Part shown: in pieces, positions 23,619-33,329 of the stretch
How the letters are laid out: every line of letters starts with the position of its first letter
Position numbering within the stretch: the stretch's first letter is position 1
Assembly: GCF_033763495.1 (NCBI RefSeq)
Contig: NZ_JANRKL010000030.1
Location: 1 to 64,000 of the forward strand
DNA from: Haliscomenobacter sp033763495
GTDB taxonomy: Bacteria > Bacteroidota > Bacteroidia > Chitinophagales > Saprospiraceae
Direction: 5' to 3'
DNA length: 64,000 nucleotides
The notes under the pieces: model-generated
Told to the model about the DNA's origin: nothing
Database searches by the model: none
Seen by the model: only the letters and a program-made list of their open reading frames with translations
Made by a program: the position numbers and the translations under genes

Positions 23619-24960
23619 GAAGCATTTTCTCATCTCTATTCTATTTTTTATTCTCATCCAGTCTTCTCTTTATTGTCAAGACGATTGCTTTAAAAAACTT
23701 TACAGCGCTGGAGAAGAGAAATTTATGCTAAGAAATTACCAAGAAGCAAAGAGAATATGGAGCTTAGCACTAAAATGTAGTGATTTATTACCAGTCAATA
23801 TAAGGCAATTAAACTCTCGCATAAGGGAAGTGAATGATGATGATGGAGATAATATTATAAATTTATTTGATAAATGTCCAAATGACGCAGGCTTAACTCC
23901 AACTGGGTGCCCATCTAATCCAGATAAAGACTATGATGGTATTCCTGACGCTCAAGATAGGTGCCCAGATTTTCGAGGCCCTAATTATACCCAAGGATGC
24001 CCTGACCCAGATTTCGATTCTATCCCCTATCCAATCGATCGTTGCCCTTTACAATTTGGACACCGAACATGCAATGGATGCCCAGACCAAGATAGGGATT
24101 CTATATCAGATGTCCAAGACAGATGCCCCAATCAATTTGGTTTAGTAAGATATGATGGTTGTCCAGATAGTGACTCCGACGAGGTGCCGGATCATTTAGA
24201 CTCTTGTCCAAAAACAGAAGGAAATCTTTCTAATGGATGTCTCTGTGAAACTCCAACTCCGCGTAATATGGTCCTGGTTAAAGGTGGTGATTTCAAGTTG
24301 GATAGCTTAGAAGATTCTAATGGCAGGTTCATTTCCAAGCATTACAAAGTCAAAGACTTTTTTATTGCTACATATGAAACCACATTTGAGGAGTATGACA
24401 ACCTCAGGAAAAGCTATCCAGATTTACCAAAAACGATAGTACCTGACTGGGACCGGGGCAAACACCCCGTCATTTATGTCACTTGGCGGGATGTGATTAT
24501 GTACTGCAATTTCAGAAGTATCCAAGAAAAACTGAGTCAAGTTTATACCATTAAAGGAGATTTTATAACTATAGATTCTACCGCCAACGGTTATCGGTTA
24601 CCAACTGAATTAGAATGGGAATATGCAGCCACAGAAAGGGGTAAAAACATCTTATTAGGTAATGGCATGAATATAGCTAATCCCACACAAATTAACTATG
24701 ACAAATCAGGATTCAACAGGTCTGTAGAAGTAGGTCGTTATATGCCAAATCAATTAGGGCTTTATGATATGAGTGGTAATGTTTGGGAGTTGGTTGATGG
24801 GAGTTATCGTTTGCCGATTGAGGAAAGATTAAAAATTATCAAGGGTGGAGCATGGAGAGCCTCTGCTCAATCGATTACAGTCAAGGGAAAAATGCAAGTT
24901 AGGGTTACTGACAGTACTGCTCATTTAGGCTTTAGGCTAGCAAGAAGTATCTTTAAGTGA
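23518..24960 (+). CDS. secreted protein with thrombospondin type 3 repeats and a SUMF1/FGE-like domain
   Basis: The frame opens at 23518 inside the preceding gene (101-bp overlap). Its hydrophobic signal (HFLISILFFILIQSSLYC) starts only near residue 36 and no closer ATG exists in frame, so the true start is uncertain. Residues about 105-245 contain five to six calcium-binding TSP3-type units (DxDxDxIxDxxDxCP). Residues 250-478 form an FGE-sulfatase (SUMF1) fold: MVLVKGGDF, HPVIYVTWRDVIMYCN, GYRLPTELEWEYAA, LYDMSGNVWELV, IKGGAWRAS, LGFRLAR. The cysteines of true formylglycine-generating enzymes, expected after the GG-x-W block, are missing. A binding role is therefore more likely than sulfatase maturation. 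Overlap and co-orientation suggest function with the caspase-TIR protein. Confidence 0.82.
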   Translation: MMQKKTWKRLVRLTLQTKRLFTCLKNCTLAQKNEKHFLISILFFILIQSSLYCQDDCFKKLYSAGEEKFMLRNYQEAKRIWSLALKCSDLLPVNIRQLNSRIREVNDDDGDNIINLFDKCPNDAGLTPTGCPSNPDKDYDGIPDAQDRCPDFRGPNYTQGCPDPDFDSIPYPIDRCPLQFGHRTCNGCPDQDRDSISDVQDRCPNQFGLVRYDGCPDSDSDEVPDHLDSCPKTEGNLSNGCLCETPTPRNMVLVKGGDFKLDSLEDSNGRFISKHYKVKDFFIATYETTFEEYDNLRKSYPDLPKTIVPDWDRGKHPVIYVTWRDVIMYCNFRSIQEKLSQVYTIKGDFITIDSTANGYRLPTELEWEYAATERGKNILLGNGMNIANPTQINYDKSGFNRSVEVGRYMPNQLGLYDMSGNVWELVDGSYRLPIEERLKIIKGGAWRASAQSITVKGKMQVRVTDSTAHLGFRLARSIFK

Positions 24961-24970
24961 TAGGTGAAAA

Positions 24971-25009
24971 ATGACGAATGATTTCAATACGTTCAAAACC
25001 ATTCGTCAT
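24971..25009. terminator. hairpin terminator between convergent genes
   Basis: Perfect 10-bp stem ATGACGAATG (24971-24980) / CATTCGTCAT (25000-25009). On the minus strand the stem is followed by TTTTTC. It ends the SUMF1-like gene and the susCD transcript. Confidence 0.7.
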
Positions 25010-25023
25010 AAAAGAGCATTAAT

Positions 25024-26505
25024 TTAGGGGTTTTGAACTGTTTCTTTGTTAGTATCTAATTCCCTGCGTGAAATTTTAAATTGCCATAAATCACTTCCTG
25101 CGGGTACATCCAATGTTTGAGCCAGGGAAGTAGAGTGGTTAGCTCCTTTACGATTTAAAGGTAAATTGAGGCGTTTGAGGTCAGTAAAGCGAAAGCCTTC
25201 TCCCCATAGTTCGATGCGTCGGTTTAGCAAGATTTCATCTATCAAGGCCTGACCATTATTGCTTGACAATTTATAGGCTGGGTCTCGATTACTCATTAAT
25301 TCGAATAGGGCTTTTTGTGCCCCTATTGCGTCACCTGCTCTGGCTTTAGCTTCTGCCTCTATAAGAATCATTTCCGCAGAGCGCATATAAGGAATGTCAT
25401 TTGCAGTATTGCCAATATCAGCCACCAAAAATTTTTGAGTCATATAAGGTTTATATAAACCACCTGGAGGGGTAATGGCATTGCTAGCAGAAGGATTAGG
25501 AACCCATAATTTTCTCCTAATATCTGTGGCTGACATTTTATCATAAATCAAATTGTTAATTGCTTTGGGATTGTTTCTTATGTTTGTTGTATTATAGTTG
25601 CAAGACATGTAAGCAAAAAAAGCTGTAAAAACCATATCAGGGTCTATTTCGTGACCTGAACCCCAAATCCACTCTGGGTTATCCAAGCTATTGAAACCTT
25701 GAGTCATTTGCTGATTTGACATTAGAGAATAACCCGCTCTTGCTTCAGTAGCCATTTTTGCCGCAAGCTCCCAGTTTTGTTGGGTCAAAGCTACCCTTGC
25801 TTTGATTCCTTTTGCTACATTAATATTGATGTGGGATTTATGTTCACTAGGCCTATACGTAGTTAAAATTGCTATAGCATCATCCAGGTCTTTGTTGATC
25901 TGTTTATACGTTTCTCCAACTGTAGCTCTTGGCTGGCCTGATGTACTACCATTCAATAACAGTGCAATTCCTAGCTGTGGATTAGTAGCGTTTTGTGCGT
26001 CAAACCTTTTCCCATATAACTGTACCAATATAAAATGAGCCCAGGCTCGGTAAGTCAAAGCTTGGCCTTTGATGGATTTTTTTTCATTTTCAAGCGCCGA
26101 CGCGTCATCTATTTTTGCAATTATGGTATTAGCATTTCGAATGATTCGATAGTAAAACTCGAACACATAGCTGGTAAGGTTACTTGCCTCATTCCTATGG
26201 TCATTCCACTTGTATGCTCCAATAAAAAAATTGTTGGATGCCGCCGTCATAACAAGGTCTTCTCCTAAAACATCAGTGTTCATCATTATCGAACCCTGTC
26301 CGAACTCTGCTTGATTGTTATAACGGGAATAAAGCGCCCGATGAATTCCATTGATAGCTGCCAAAGCATTTTGAATATTGGCTATAGCTAAAGTGGCGGG
26401 TACACTATTGGTTTGGTCTGTGTTCAGAAAATCTTTCCCACATGAAGGGACTAGAATTACCAACGCAATTAGTCCTAAAATTCCAATGATATTTGATTTT
26501 TTCAT
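25024..26505 (-). CDS. SusD/RagB-family outer-membrane nutrient-binding lipoprotein
   Basis: Surface lipoprotein of 493 residues that captures a glycan or peptide and hands it to the SusC partner. The signal peptide ends with the lipobox VPSC (Cys about residue 22), then GKDFLNTDQTN. The N-terminal helical part with TPR-like packing (ALTYRAWAHFILVQLYGKRF) and the C-terminal block AEAKARAGDAIGAQ ... LNRRIELWGEGFRFTDLKR are hallmarks of SusD. It lies 14 bp downstream of susC on the same strand. No glycosidase, sulfatase or regulator is in the operon, so the nutrient is unknown. Confidence 0.94.
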   Translation of the reverse strand: MKKSNIIGILGLIALVILVPSCGKDFLNTDQTNSVPATLAIANIQNALAAINGIHRALYSRYNNQAEFGQGSIMMNTDVLGEDLVMTAASNNFFIGAYKWNDHRNEASNLTSYVFEFYYRIIRNANTIIAKIDDASALENEKKSIKGQALTYRAWAHFILVQLYGKRFDAQNATNPQLGIALLLNGSTSGQPRATVGETYKQINKDLDDAIAILTTYRPSEHKSHININVAKGIKARVALTQQNWELAAKMATEARAGYSLMSNQQMTQGFNSLDNPEWIWGSGHEIDPDMVFTAFFAYMSCNYNTTNIRNNPKAINNLIYDKMSATDIRRKLWVPNPSASNAITPPGGLYKPYMTQKFLVADIGNTANDIPYMRSAEMILIEAEAKARAGDAIGAQKALFELMSNRDPAYKLSSNNGQALIDEILLNRRIELWGEGFRFTDLKRLNLPLNRKGANHSTSLAQTLDVPAGSDLWQFKISRRELDTNKETVQNP

Positions 26506-26519
26506 GGTCTTGTTTTTAA

Positions 26520-29500
26520 TTAAAGGGTTACATTAGCTCCAATCGCAATAACTCTAGCTGGTAGGTATGAATTAGAGATTATTCCATCGAAGGCTTGAGC
26601 TACGCCAACACCTTTTCGTTGTGTAAATAGCTTTAAATTCTCACCTGTCAGAAATAATTGGATGCCTGGTTTTTTTGATTTATTTGAAAATGAATAAGCT
26701 GCGTAAAAACTCCTAAAATTAATAAATGAAGCATCTGAAAGCCATCGATCCGATATGGCATTAAAAGCAGCTGTTTGATTGGCATCCATTCTAGGAACAT
26801 TAGTAATATTGCCTGGTGATTGCCAACGTTGAAGCATATCTTTGTGTAAAGCTGAGCCAAAACTACCCGTGTTCATCAGCGACCGGTAGACCCCATCATA
26901 ATAATGCCCACCTTTTTGAAAAGTAAATAGAACTCTCAGCTCAAAACCTCGATAGGTAAAAATGTTGGTTATTCCTCCATATAAATCAGGAATAGATGAG
27001 CCACTATAATGGAACCGAGCATTATTTTGGCTTGTTGTTACTGTATCTCCATTGGCCAAAATCCGTGTGTTAGCTGCTTCAAATTTCTCGGCCCTGTATA
27101 AAGCGACACCATCTTTAGGATCTACCCCGTACCATTCTCTTAGCCAAAAGTCATATATGGAAGATCCTACTTTAAGTTTTTTTGTTCCCCGTACAATTTC
27201 TTCTTGTGGTAATTTCGTGATTCTATTGACAAAATGAGTTAAATTAAGCTTTATGTTCCATAAAAAGTCCTTGGTACGAAGAGGGATAATGTCCAGGTTA
27301 AGTTCTACTCCCCGATTATACATTGCCCCGATATTTTGAATTTGTGATAAAATACCTACGGATAATGGTAAAGGAATTTCAAAGATCAAATTGGAAGATT
27401 TTCGATTAAAAAGTTCAATATAACCATCTATTCGATCATTCTTGATGGCAAATTCTAAGCCAAGGCCGTAAGATGTATTGGATTCCCACTCTAAATTTTT
27501 ATTCCCTAAACTAGATTCAATAATACTTGGAAAATCGCCATTATTCTTGACTCCAAGCCTGTATTGCTGCCTGGATGCGTAATAGTCAATCTCTGAATCA
27601 TTGCCCGTTTTTCCATAAGAGGCACGAATTTTTAAGAGATCAAATGGTCCGCTTTCTTCGAACCACGACATCTTGTCCAAGGACCATGCTGCACTAATTG
27701 AATAAAAATTACCCCAACGAGCTGACTCTGAAAATTTACTGGAAGCATCTCTTCGGTAAGAAGCTTCAATGTGATACCTCTTATCATGGCTTATTTCCAG
27801 CCTAGAGAAGTAGCCTTCGACACTATAATTTATGGTGTTAGAAAGGATTTCATCCCGAGATGTAAAATTCACAAATTCGGTATTACCTTCTTGGATCTGT
27901 TTAGATTTTACTGTTAACGCATTTTTAACTTTGTAATCATAACTTTCATGGCCTATCAATAATTTAACCATGTCTCTATTATCATTGAAAAAATTATCAT
28001 AACTTAATAATTGATTAAAATTTAATGTAGTAATATTTTGTTCGTTTTTTGATGCCAAACCTTTAACTGGTGCACCATCACCAATTATAGGGTTTTTATA
28101 GTCTAAAAAACTAATGGAATTAAGATCCATTGCTGCATTGACCATAAGTTTGATGTTTCCGATTTGAGGAAAGTCTTTTTTATTGACAATCGAAAACTCG
28201 TGTTTATTACGAATGCTCAACAAGTTTTGGCGGTTTAGCCTTTCATTTAGTTCTGTTTCTTGAATGACATGCCGACCCGCAAGAGCTCCACTTGGCCTAA
28301 CTGGTAACCCGAAGGAATTTGCAGCTCCAGCATCATATTGTTTTTCGCCATCGATTAAAAAATATTCGCCTGGGGTTGTAGGATTATAGGCGTAGATGGG
28401 GTAGATAGGTCCTATTGTATGGGTAAAATTAAACGGATTAGCTAATGCATCATCGTTAACACTTTCTGCCAGGCCTCTATTGGAAGAGCTATTCACTTCA
28501 GCAATATTCAAACCTAAGCGATACCATTTTTTAATCTGTGAATTTGTATTTAGACGCAGCGCATACCTCTTGAAATCTGATTTTATTAAAAATCCTTGCT
28601 CATCGAGATAAGATGCCGAAAAATAGTAATCTGCACTATCTTTAAACGCTCTTGAAATATTAAATACAATTTCATCTCTCGAGCCTTTTCTACTAATCTT
28701 ATCTTGCCAGTTTAAATCCTCTTCCTTAAAAATCAGTCGCGCGCTAGGGTTAATGATTCCAAAATTACCAACAATCTGATCATCTGGTACATTAAAGGGG
28801 TTGTATCCAAGGAGACCTTTAATTTCCTTAGAGGCTTGATTGTTCGCCGCATCCAAGCTAAGGGAAGCAGAGCTTCTATAGATCAAACTATTTCTGTAAG
28901 ATTCCCACATCAAGGGGTAATATTCAAAAGCATTCACAAGGTCATAATCGGGTATAGATCTATCCGAAAAACCACGAGAAAGTCTTAAATTAATCTGAGG
29001 GTCTTTGCTTTTGCCTATTTTAGTAGTAATCAATATCACTCCATTCGCTGCTCTATTTCCATAAAGTGCTGATGAGGCAGCATCTTTTAAGACCGTAATG
29101 CTCTCAATATCTGTGGTAGATATGTTACTCAGATCTCCCGTATAAGGAACCCCATCCAAGACAAATAAAGGCGAACTAGAAGCGCTTATCGATCCAAATC
29201 CCCGAATGCGTATATTGAGGGGTACCCCTGGCTGACCAGACCCGCTATTAGCAATCACTCCGGACATATTCCCCTTAGGAAGTGGTACAGGATCGAGAAG
29301 AGAAATATCCTTCCCTTTGAGTTGATCTAAAGAGCCTGTATAAGAATGCCGGGTATTTGTACCAAAAGCGATAATTATAACCTCGTTTAGACGTACAGGG
29401 ATTCCTTTTAAAGATACGGTTAAATAAGCATTACTGCCAGGCGAAATCTCCTTAGGCTCAAAACCGGTGTAACTGATTACTAGAATATCTGTTGATTTGT

Positions 29501-29693
29501 TAATAGTAATTTCAAAATTTCCCTCAGCGTCTGTAGCTGTTCCCATCCCTGTGCCTTTAACCAGTACGGTTGCTCCGATAAGTGGAATTTTAGATCCTTC
29601 TGATTTAACGACCCCTTTGATGAGTATTTGAGAAAACACTAGGTATGGGCACAAGACAAGTGTGCATAAAAGTAGTCGATGTAATAAATTCAT
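26520..29693 (-). CDS. SusC/RagA-family TonB-dependent outer-membrane transporter
   Basis: Outer-membrane importer of 1057 residues. A signal peptide (ending YLVFSQ, about 22) is followed by a carboxypeptidase-like beta domain (GVVKSEGSKIPLIGATVLVKG, about 28-100), a plug domain with the signature SALYGNRAANGVILITTK (about 205-222), and a 22-strand-type barrel to the C-terminus (VIAIGANVTL). It forms the usual pair with the SusD gene just downstream. There is no N-terminal STN domain, so it is a plain transporter and not one that signals to an anti-sigma factor. AT-rich composition matches the rest of the 20.5-30 kb segment. Confidence 0.95.
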   Translation of the reverse strand: MNLLHRLLLCTLVLCPYLVFSQILIKGVVKSEGSKIPLIGATVLVKGTGMGTATDAEGNFEITINKSTDILVISYTGFEPKEISPGSNAYLTVSLKGIPVRLNEVIIIAFGTNTRHSYTGSLDQLKGKDISLLDPVPLPKGNMSGVIANSGSGQPGVPLNIRIRGFGSISASSSPLFVLDGVPYTGDLSNISTTDIESITVLKDAASSALYGNRAANGVILITTKIGKSKDPQINLRLSRGFSDRSIPDYDLVNAFEYYPLMWESYRNSLIYRSSASLSLDAANNQASKEIKGLLGYNPFNVPDDQIVGNFGIINPSARLIFKEEDLNWQDKISRKGSRDEIVFNISRAFKDSADYYFSASYLDEQGFLIKSDFKRYALRLNTNSQIKKWYRLGLNIAEVNSSSNRGLAESVNDDALANPFNFTHTIGPIYPIYAYNPTTPGEYFLIDGEKQYDAGAANSFGLPVRPSGALAGRHVIQETELNERLNRQNLLSIRNKHEFSIVNKKDFPQIGNIKLMVNAAMDLNSISFLDYKNPIIGDGAPVKGLASKNEQNITTLNFNQLLSYDNFFNDNRDMVKLLIGHESYDYKVKNALTVKSKQIQEGNTEFVNFTSRDEILSNTINYSVEGYFSRLEISHDKRYHIEASYRRDASSKFSESARWGNFYSISAAWSLDKMSWFEESGPFDLLKIRASYGKTGNDSEIDYYASRQQYRLGVKNNGDFPSIIESSLGNKNLEWESNTSYGLGLEFAIKNDRIDGYIELFNRKSSNLIFEIPLPLSVGILSQIQNIGAMYNRGVELNLDIIPLRTKDFLWNIKLNLTHFVNRITKLPQEEIVRGTKKLKVGSSIYDFWLREWYGVDPKDGVALYRAEKFEAANTRILANGDTVTTSQNNARFHYSGSSIPDLYGGITNIFTYRGFELRVLFTFQKGGHYYDGVYRSLMNTGSFGSALHKDMLQRWQSPGNITNVPRMDANQTAAFNAISDRWLSDASFINFRSFYAAYSFSNKSKKPGIQLFLTGENLKLFTQRKGVGVAQAFDGIISNSYLPARVIAIGANVTL

Positions 29694-30113
29694 AGTTGAT
29701 AATTTTGTTTATGATTATCGTTTGTAAATGAGAGTTAAAAGGAATAAAAGGCGAAATATTTTAAGCAAAAATCATCTAATATACAACATCTTGATCTTGA
29801 TGTGATCTGTGTATTCAGCTGAAAGTTGTGCAATATGAAAGATGTCTACTTTAAGGGAAGACTTTTCGTACATTTAAAACTTTCAGGCTTATACTTACAA
29901 TTTTTGCCTTATTATACTAGTTCCAAATTATAAACTAAATTGACTAATCCCGTACATGACATTTTCATTTATAATGAAAAGTTACTATCGGTTTTAAAAA
30001 ACAGTGTGTATAAATAACCTATCAACACATGCCTAATTGCAAATTTGTTGAAACAACTTATTCTGATGATTACAAATATACACAGATGTCTTAATAAAAA
30101 AAATATAATGCAA
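29694..30113. other. 420-bp AT-rich non-coding region upstream of susC
   Basis: No coding frame is supported. A small hairpin TTTTCATT/AATGAAAA is at about 29962-29982. One TATATTTG on the minus strand (30080-30073) has no TTG at the right spacing, so no promoter is claimed. It forms the right border of the AT-rich segment. Confidence 0.5.
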
Positions 30114-32252
30114 TTAAAAAGTTATCATCGCCAAAAACTCATCCTCCGTCAAAATTGTCACCGTACCCAGCTCCCGAGCCTTTTTCAATTTTGACCCCGC
30201 CTCGTCACCTACTACCAGAATATCCAGGTTTTTGCTCACGGCGCTGATGTTTTTGGCACCCGCGGCTTCCGCTTTTTCCTGGGCTTCTTTGCGGCCCATT
30301 TTATTGAGGGTACCCGTAAAAAGGATGGTTTTGCCAGAAAATACGGCTCCTTCCGCAGCGACTTTGGGGCGGTCTTCCTCGGTTTGTGTCATATTGACTC
30401 CCAGGGATTCCATTTCGCCCAGCATTTCGATGTTGGTCCAGACCTGGAAAAAATCGATGATGTTTTTCGCTACAACTGGGCCAACGTCTTTGATTTTGGT
30501 AAAATCTTCAAATTGCCAGTCTTTGAGTTCCATCACATGGTTGATCTCCGCCGCAATCAGTTTGGATACCTTTTTGCCAAAGTGATGGATGCACAAGCTG
30601 TACAACAAGCGGTGAATGGGGTTTTTCTTGGCTTTTTCAATGGCCGCCTCCAGGTTGGCCGCCGATTTTGGGCCAAAGCCTTCCAACTGCGCCAATTGAG
30701 CGTAATCCAGTCGATACACGTCGGCAAAATTGGTAACCCAGCCCAGTTCATAAAAGCGCTCCACGATTTGTTTGCCCATGCCATCGATGTCCATGGCATC
30801 TTTGGAAACGTGGAAAATGATGCGTTGCAAATCCTGGGCGCCGCACACACAATTGGGGCAACGCCAGGCAGCCTCCTCCCCTTCGCGCACCAGCTCTACC
30901 GGAATATCCGTGCTATTGACGGGACAAAATTGAGGGAAAACAATCGGCGTTTCACTGCCATCCCTGAGTTCGTCCATCGCCTTGACGATGTAGGGAATCA
31001 CATCCCCGGCGCGTTCAACCAGTACGGTATCGCCCAGGCGCAGGTCGCGACTGGTGATGAAATCTTCATTGTGTAGCGAAACGGAAGAAACGGTTACCCC
31101 GGCCAATTGCACCGGATCGAGTTTAGCAACTGGGGTGATCGATCCAATTTTGCCCACCTGGTATTCTACATTGAGCAATTTGGTGGTAGCCTGCTTGGCT
31201 TGAAACTTAAAAGCAATGGCCCAGCGGGGGTGGTGTGAGGTGAAACCCGAGCGTTCTTGCAGCTCCCGGCTGTTGACTTTGGCCACCATGCCGTCAATTT
31301 CATAGGCGTAGCCTTCGCGTTGTTGTTGCCAATAGTTGCAAAAGTCGATGACCTCCTGGATGTTTTTGCAGAGTTTGCGTTCCTGAACGGGGACTTTAAA
31401 GCCCAGTTTTTCCAGGGTTTCCAAACTTTCCAAATGGGTCGAAAATTGACCCAAAACGTTGTTACCCTCTTTGTCTACGGCGTAACCCAGGGTGTAAATA
31501 AAGGCTTCAAGCCCACGTTTGGCAACCTCCTTGGGGTCTTTGATGCGCAGGCCTCCAGTGGCGGTATTGCGGGCATTGGCAAAAAGGGTGACGCCTTCAG
31601 CCGCGCGTTTGGCGTTCATTTTTTCAAAAATATCCTTGCGGATCAACACTTCACCACGCAACTCTACGCGGTGGATGCCGTATTGGGAAAAAGCGGCTTT
31701 CAGGGGGATGGAGCGAATCACTTTGGCATTGTTGGTAATTTCTTCACCAATGACCCCATTGCCACGAGTGGCGGCGCGCACCAAAACATCATTTTCGTAC
31801 ACCAGCGCAATGCTGCCGCCGTCAAACTTGGGTTCGACCCCATAGGCCAGTTCGGTTTCTGGATCGATGTTCAAAAAACGTTTAATGGACGCATCCCAAT
31901 CGTTGAGATCTTCGGCATTGTAGGAGTTCGCCAAAGAAAGCATGGGGGTCAGGTGTTCAACCTGCGAAAATTCTTCGGTCAGATCTGCGGATACCCTTTG
32001 CGTTGGAGAGTCTGCGTTCAGCAGTTCCGGGTGCTCGGTTTCAATTTTTTCCAATTGCTTGAACAGCTGGTCGTATTCATAATCACTCAGCACGGGGTCA
32101 TTCTGAATGTAATACCGCCATTCGTGGTAAATGATTAAGGCGCTCAAGTCGGCGTGTTGCTGGGCAGGGGCCTGGGTGTGTACTGCATGATCCGCCTGAA
32201 GGTAGGCCTTCGAGCGTTCGTACAGGGATTTTTGGTCAGATTGGGTGTACAT
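30114..32252 (-). CDS. ligA: NAD-dependent DNA ligase
   Basis: Essential replication and repair ligase that seals nicks using NAD+. The 712-residue protein has the full domain set: Ia (about 35-80), adenylation domain with the nucleophile lysine in KFDG (142-145), OB fold (EYQVGKIGSITPVAKLDPVQLAG), a Cys4-type zinc finger (CPVN ... CPNCVC; the metal set is slightly unusual in spacing), helix-hairpin-helix repeats (AQLEGFGPKSAANLEAAI) and a C-terminal BRCT domain (GKTILFTGTLNKMGRKEAQ). A 10-bp dyad just upstream of the start (32277-32310) may influence expression. Confidence 0.97.
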   Translation of the reverse strand: MYTQSDQKSLYERSKAYLQADHAVHTQAPAQQHADLSALIIYHEWRYYIQNDPVLSDYEYDQLFKQLEKIETEHPELLNADSPTQRVSADLTEEFSQVEHLTPMLSLANSYNAEDLNDWDASIKRFLNIDPETELAYGVEPKFDGGSIALVYENDVLVRAATRGNGVIGEEITNNAKVIRSIPLKAAFSQYGIHRVELRGEVLIRKDIFEKMNAKRAAEGVTLFANARNTATGGLRIKDPKEVAKRGLEAFIYTLGYAVDKEGNNVLGQFSTHLESLETLEKLGFKVPVQERKLCKNIQEVIDFCNYWQQQREGYAYEIDGMVAKVNSRELQERSGFTSHHPRWAIAFKFQAKQATTKLLNVEYQVGKIGSITPVAKLDPVQLAGVTVSSVSLHNEDFITSRDLRLGDTVLVERAGDVIPYIVKAMDELRDGSETPIVFPQFCPVNSTDIPVELVREGEEAAWRCPNCVCGAQDLQRIIFHVSKDAMDIDGMGKQIVERFYELGWVTNFADVYRLDYAQLAQLEGFGPKSAANLEAAIEKAKKNPIHRLLYSLCIHHFGKKVSKLIAAEINHVMELKDWQFEDFTKIKDVGPVVAKNIIDFFQVWTNIEMLGEMESLGVNMTQTEEDRPKVAAEGAVFSGKTILFTGTLNKMGRKEAQEKAEAAGAKNISAVSKNLDILVVGDEAGSKLKKARELGTVTILTEDEFLAMITF

Positions 32253-32276
32253 TGGATGATGGCTTTAAGCATAAGC

Positions 32277-32310
32277 CAGTTCATCACCAAGCCTTATTGA
32301 TGATGAACTG
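32277..32310. promoter_or_regulatory. dyad upstream of ligA
   Basis: CAGTTCATCA (32277-32286) and TGATGAACTG (32301-32310) form a perfect 10-bp inverted repeat ending 24 bp before the ligA start. It may be a terminator of an upstream minus-strand transcript, an operator or a leader hairpin. Confidence 0.4.
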
Positions 32311-32369
32311 ACGCACATCCAAAATTAATCCTTTCTTTCGATTTTGGAAATTTAAAACTATTTTTTGTT

Positions 32370-33206
32370 TTATTTTAACAATGAAATAGTTTTTGTTCGT
32401 TGGCCATCGCTGACCTGCACCCAATATTGTCCTTTTGGCAAGGCTTTGACATTCAGATCAACCTGCGCAGTTTGGGCGGGCTGTTGCAGTTTTTTACTTT
32501 GGCGAATGCGCCCCTGTACATCCAGCAAATTGACCCAAAGTTGCTCATTTTCCAAGCTGCCCTCAATTTCTACCCTTGCCAATTCGACGGCAGGATTGGG
32601 GAATACTTTGATTTGAGCACTGAGAATTCTGTTCGAGGTCAGGCCAGTTGAAGTCGCTTCAATGAGGCTAAGCGTAGCTTTTACAGCATTATCCCTACCC
32701 GTACCACCATCGCCATTGACAGCCATTCCGGCAGCGTATACCTTCAAGTCGCCGGTACCCGCAGCAGGTGCAGTCCAAGGCATTTGAAAGGTGTTGGAAG
32801 TAGAGCGGCGGGATTGCTCGGCATATTGGCGGCCACCGAGGGTGACTATCCTTTGTCCCGCAGGTGCTGCACTAAAGGCACCTGCCTGGGCATTTGATTT
32901 GGCGTTCAATACCGTTGCCTGATAGCCATAACCTCCAGGAGTACCTGCTCCGGCCACAATACTGACCTGCATGGTGTATTTTTTCCCCGGAACATAGGTT
33001 GTGACAGGATTTGCACCATCCAGCATAGCAATCTCTACAGTGGGATTATAAGTGCCAGTACCGTGGCAATCCCCACAATAACTGTCTCCAATCGGTGAAC
33101 CGGTTCGGTCAGTTCCCTGATTTTGGGCAGCCCCGGAGGCGTTGCTGCTCAAAGCAATCCAGATTGCAGATAATAAAGTGCAAAGGACAAGTACAGATTT
33201 TTTCAT
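32370..33206 (-). CDS. secreted choice-of-anchor V-type protein with CxxCH motif and T9SS sorting domain
   Basis: Exported 278-residue protein. After the signal peptide (ending near SSNASGAA) comes GDSYCGDCHGTG: one C-x-x-C-H sequence, which could bind c-type heme but here matches the start of the domain I know as choice-of-anchor V, where the Cys pair is part of the fold. The middle is a Reeler-like beta sandwich (YTMQVSIVAGAGTPGGYGYQ ... FQMPWTAPAAGTGDLKVYAAG). The last 80 residues (IKVFPNPAVELARVEIE ... LPKGQYWVQVSDG) form a type A T9SS signal, so the protein is delivered to the cell surface. Function is unknown. Confidence 0.85.
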   Translation of the reverse strand: MKKSVLVLCTLLSAIWIALSSNASGAAQNQGTDRTGSPIGDSYCGDCHGTGTYNPTVEIAMLDGANPVTTYVPGKKYTMQVSIVAGAGTPGGYGYQATVLNAKSNAQAGAFSAAPAGQRIVTLGGRQYAEQSRRSTSNTFQMPWTAPAAGTGDLKVYAAGMAVNGDGGTGRDNAVKATLSLIEATSTGLTSNRILSAQIKVFPNPAVELARVEIEGSLENEQLWVNLLDVQGRIRQSKKLQQPAQTAQVDLNVKALPKGQYWVQVSDGQRTKTISLLK

Positions 33207-33329
33207 GATTTGACTTTAGTTGAACCTACTTAACAAGCTTTCAGACTAAACCCAAACTCCAAAGTTTAAACATTGGTTGTATGGGTACATTGATTTTTTT
33301 GCAAAATGTTATTGCCAGACAAAAGCAGG

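Noticed and set aside
16487..24960. Sulfatase and SUMF1-like protein as an enzyme/activator pair
   Set aside because: They are about 5.5 kb apart with P450 and GNAT genes between, and the SUMF1 domain seems to lack the catalytic cysteines needed to make formylglycine.
30384..32138. Two long open frames antisense to ligA (230 and 293 codons)
   Set aside because: They lie opposite conserved ligase motifs and have no signature of their own; they are shadow frames.
32370..33206. CxxCH protein as a c-type cytochrome
   Set aside because: Only one CGDCH with no downstream axial methionine pattern; it better fits the choice-of-anchor V start plus a T9SS tail.
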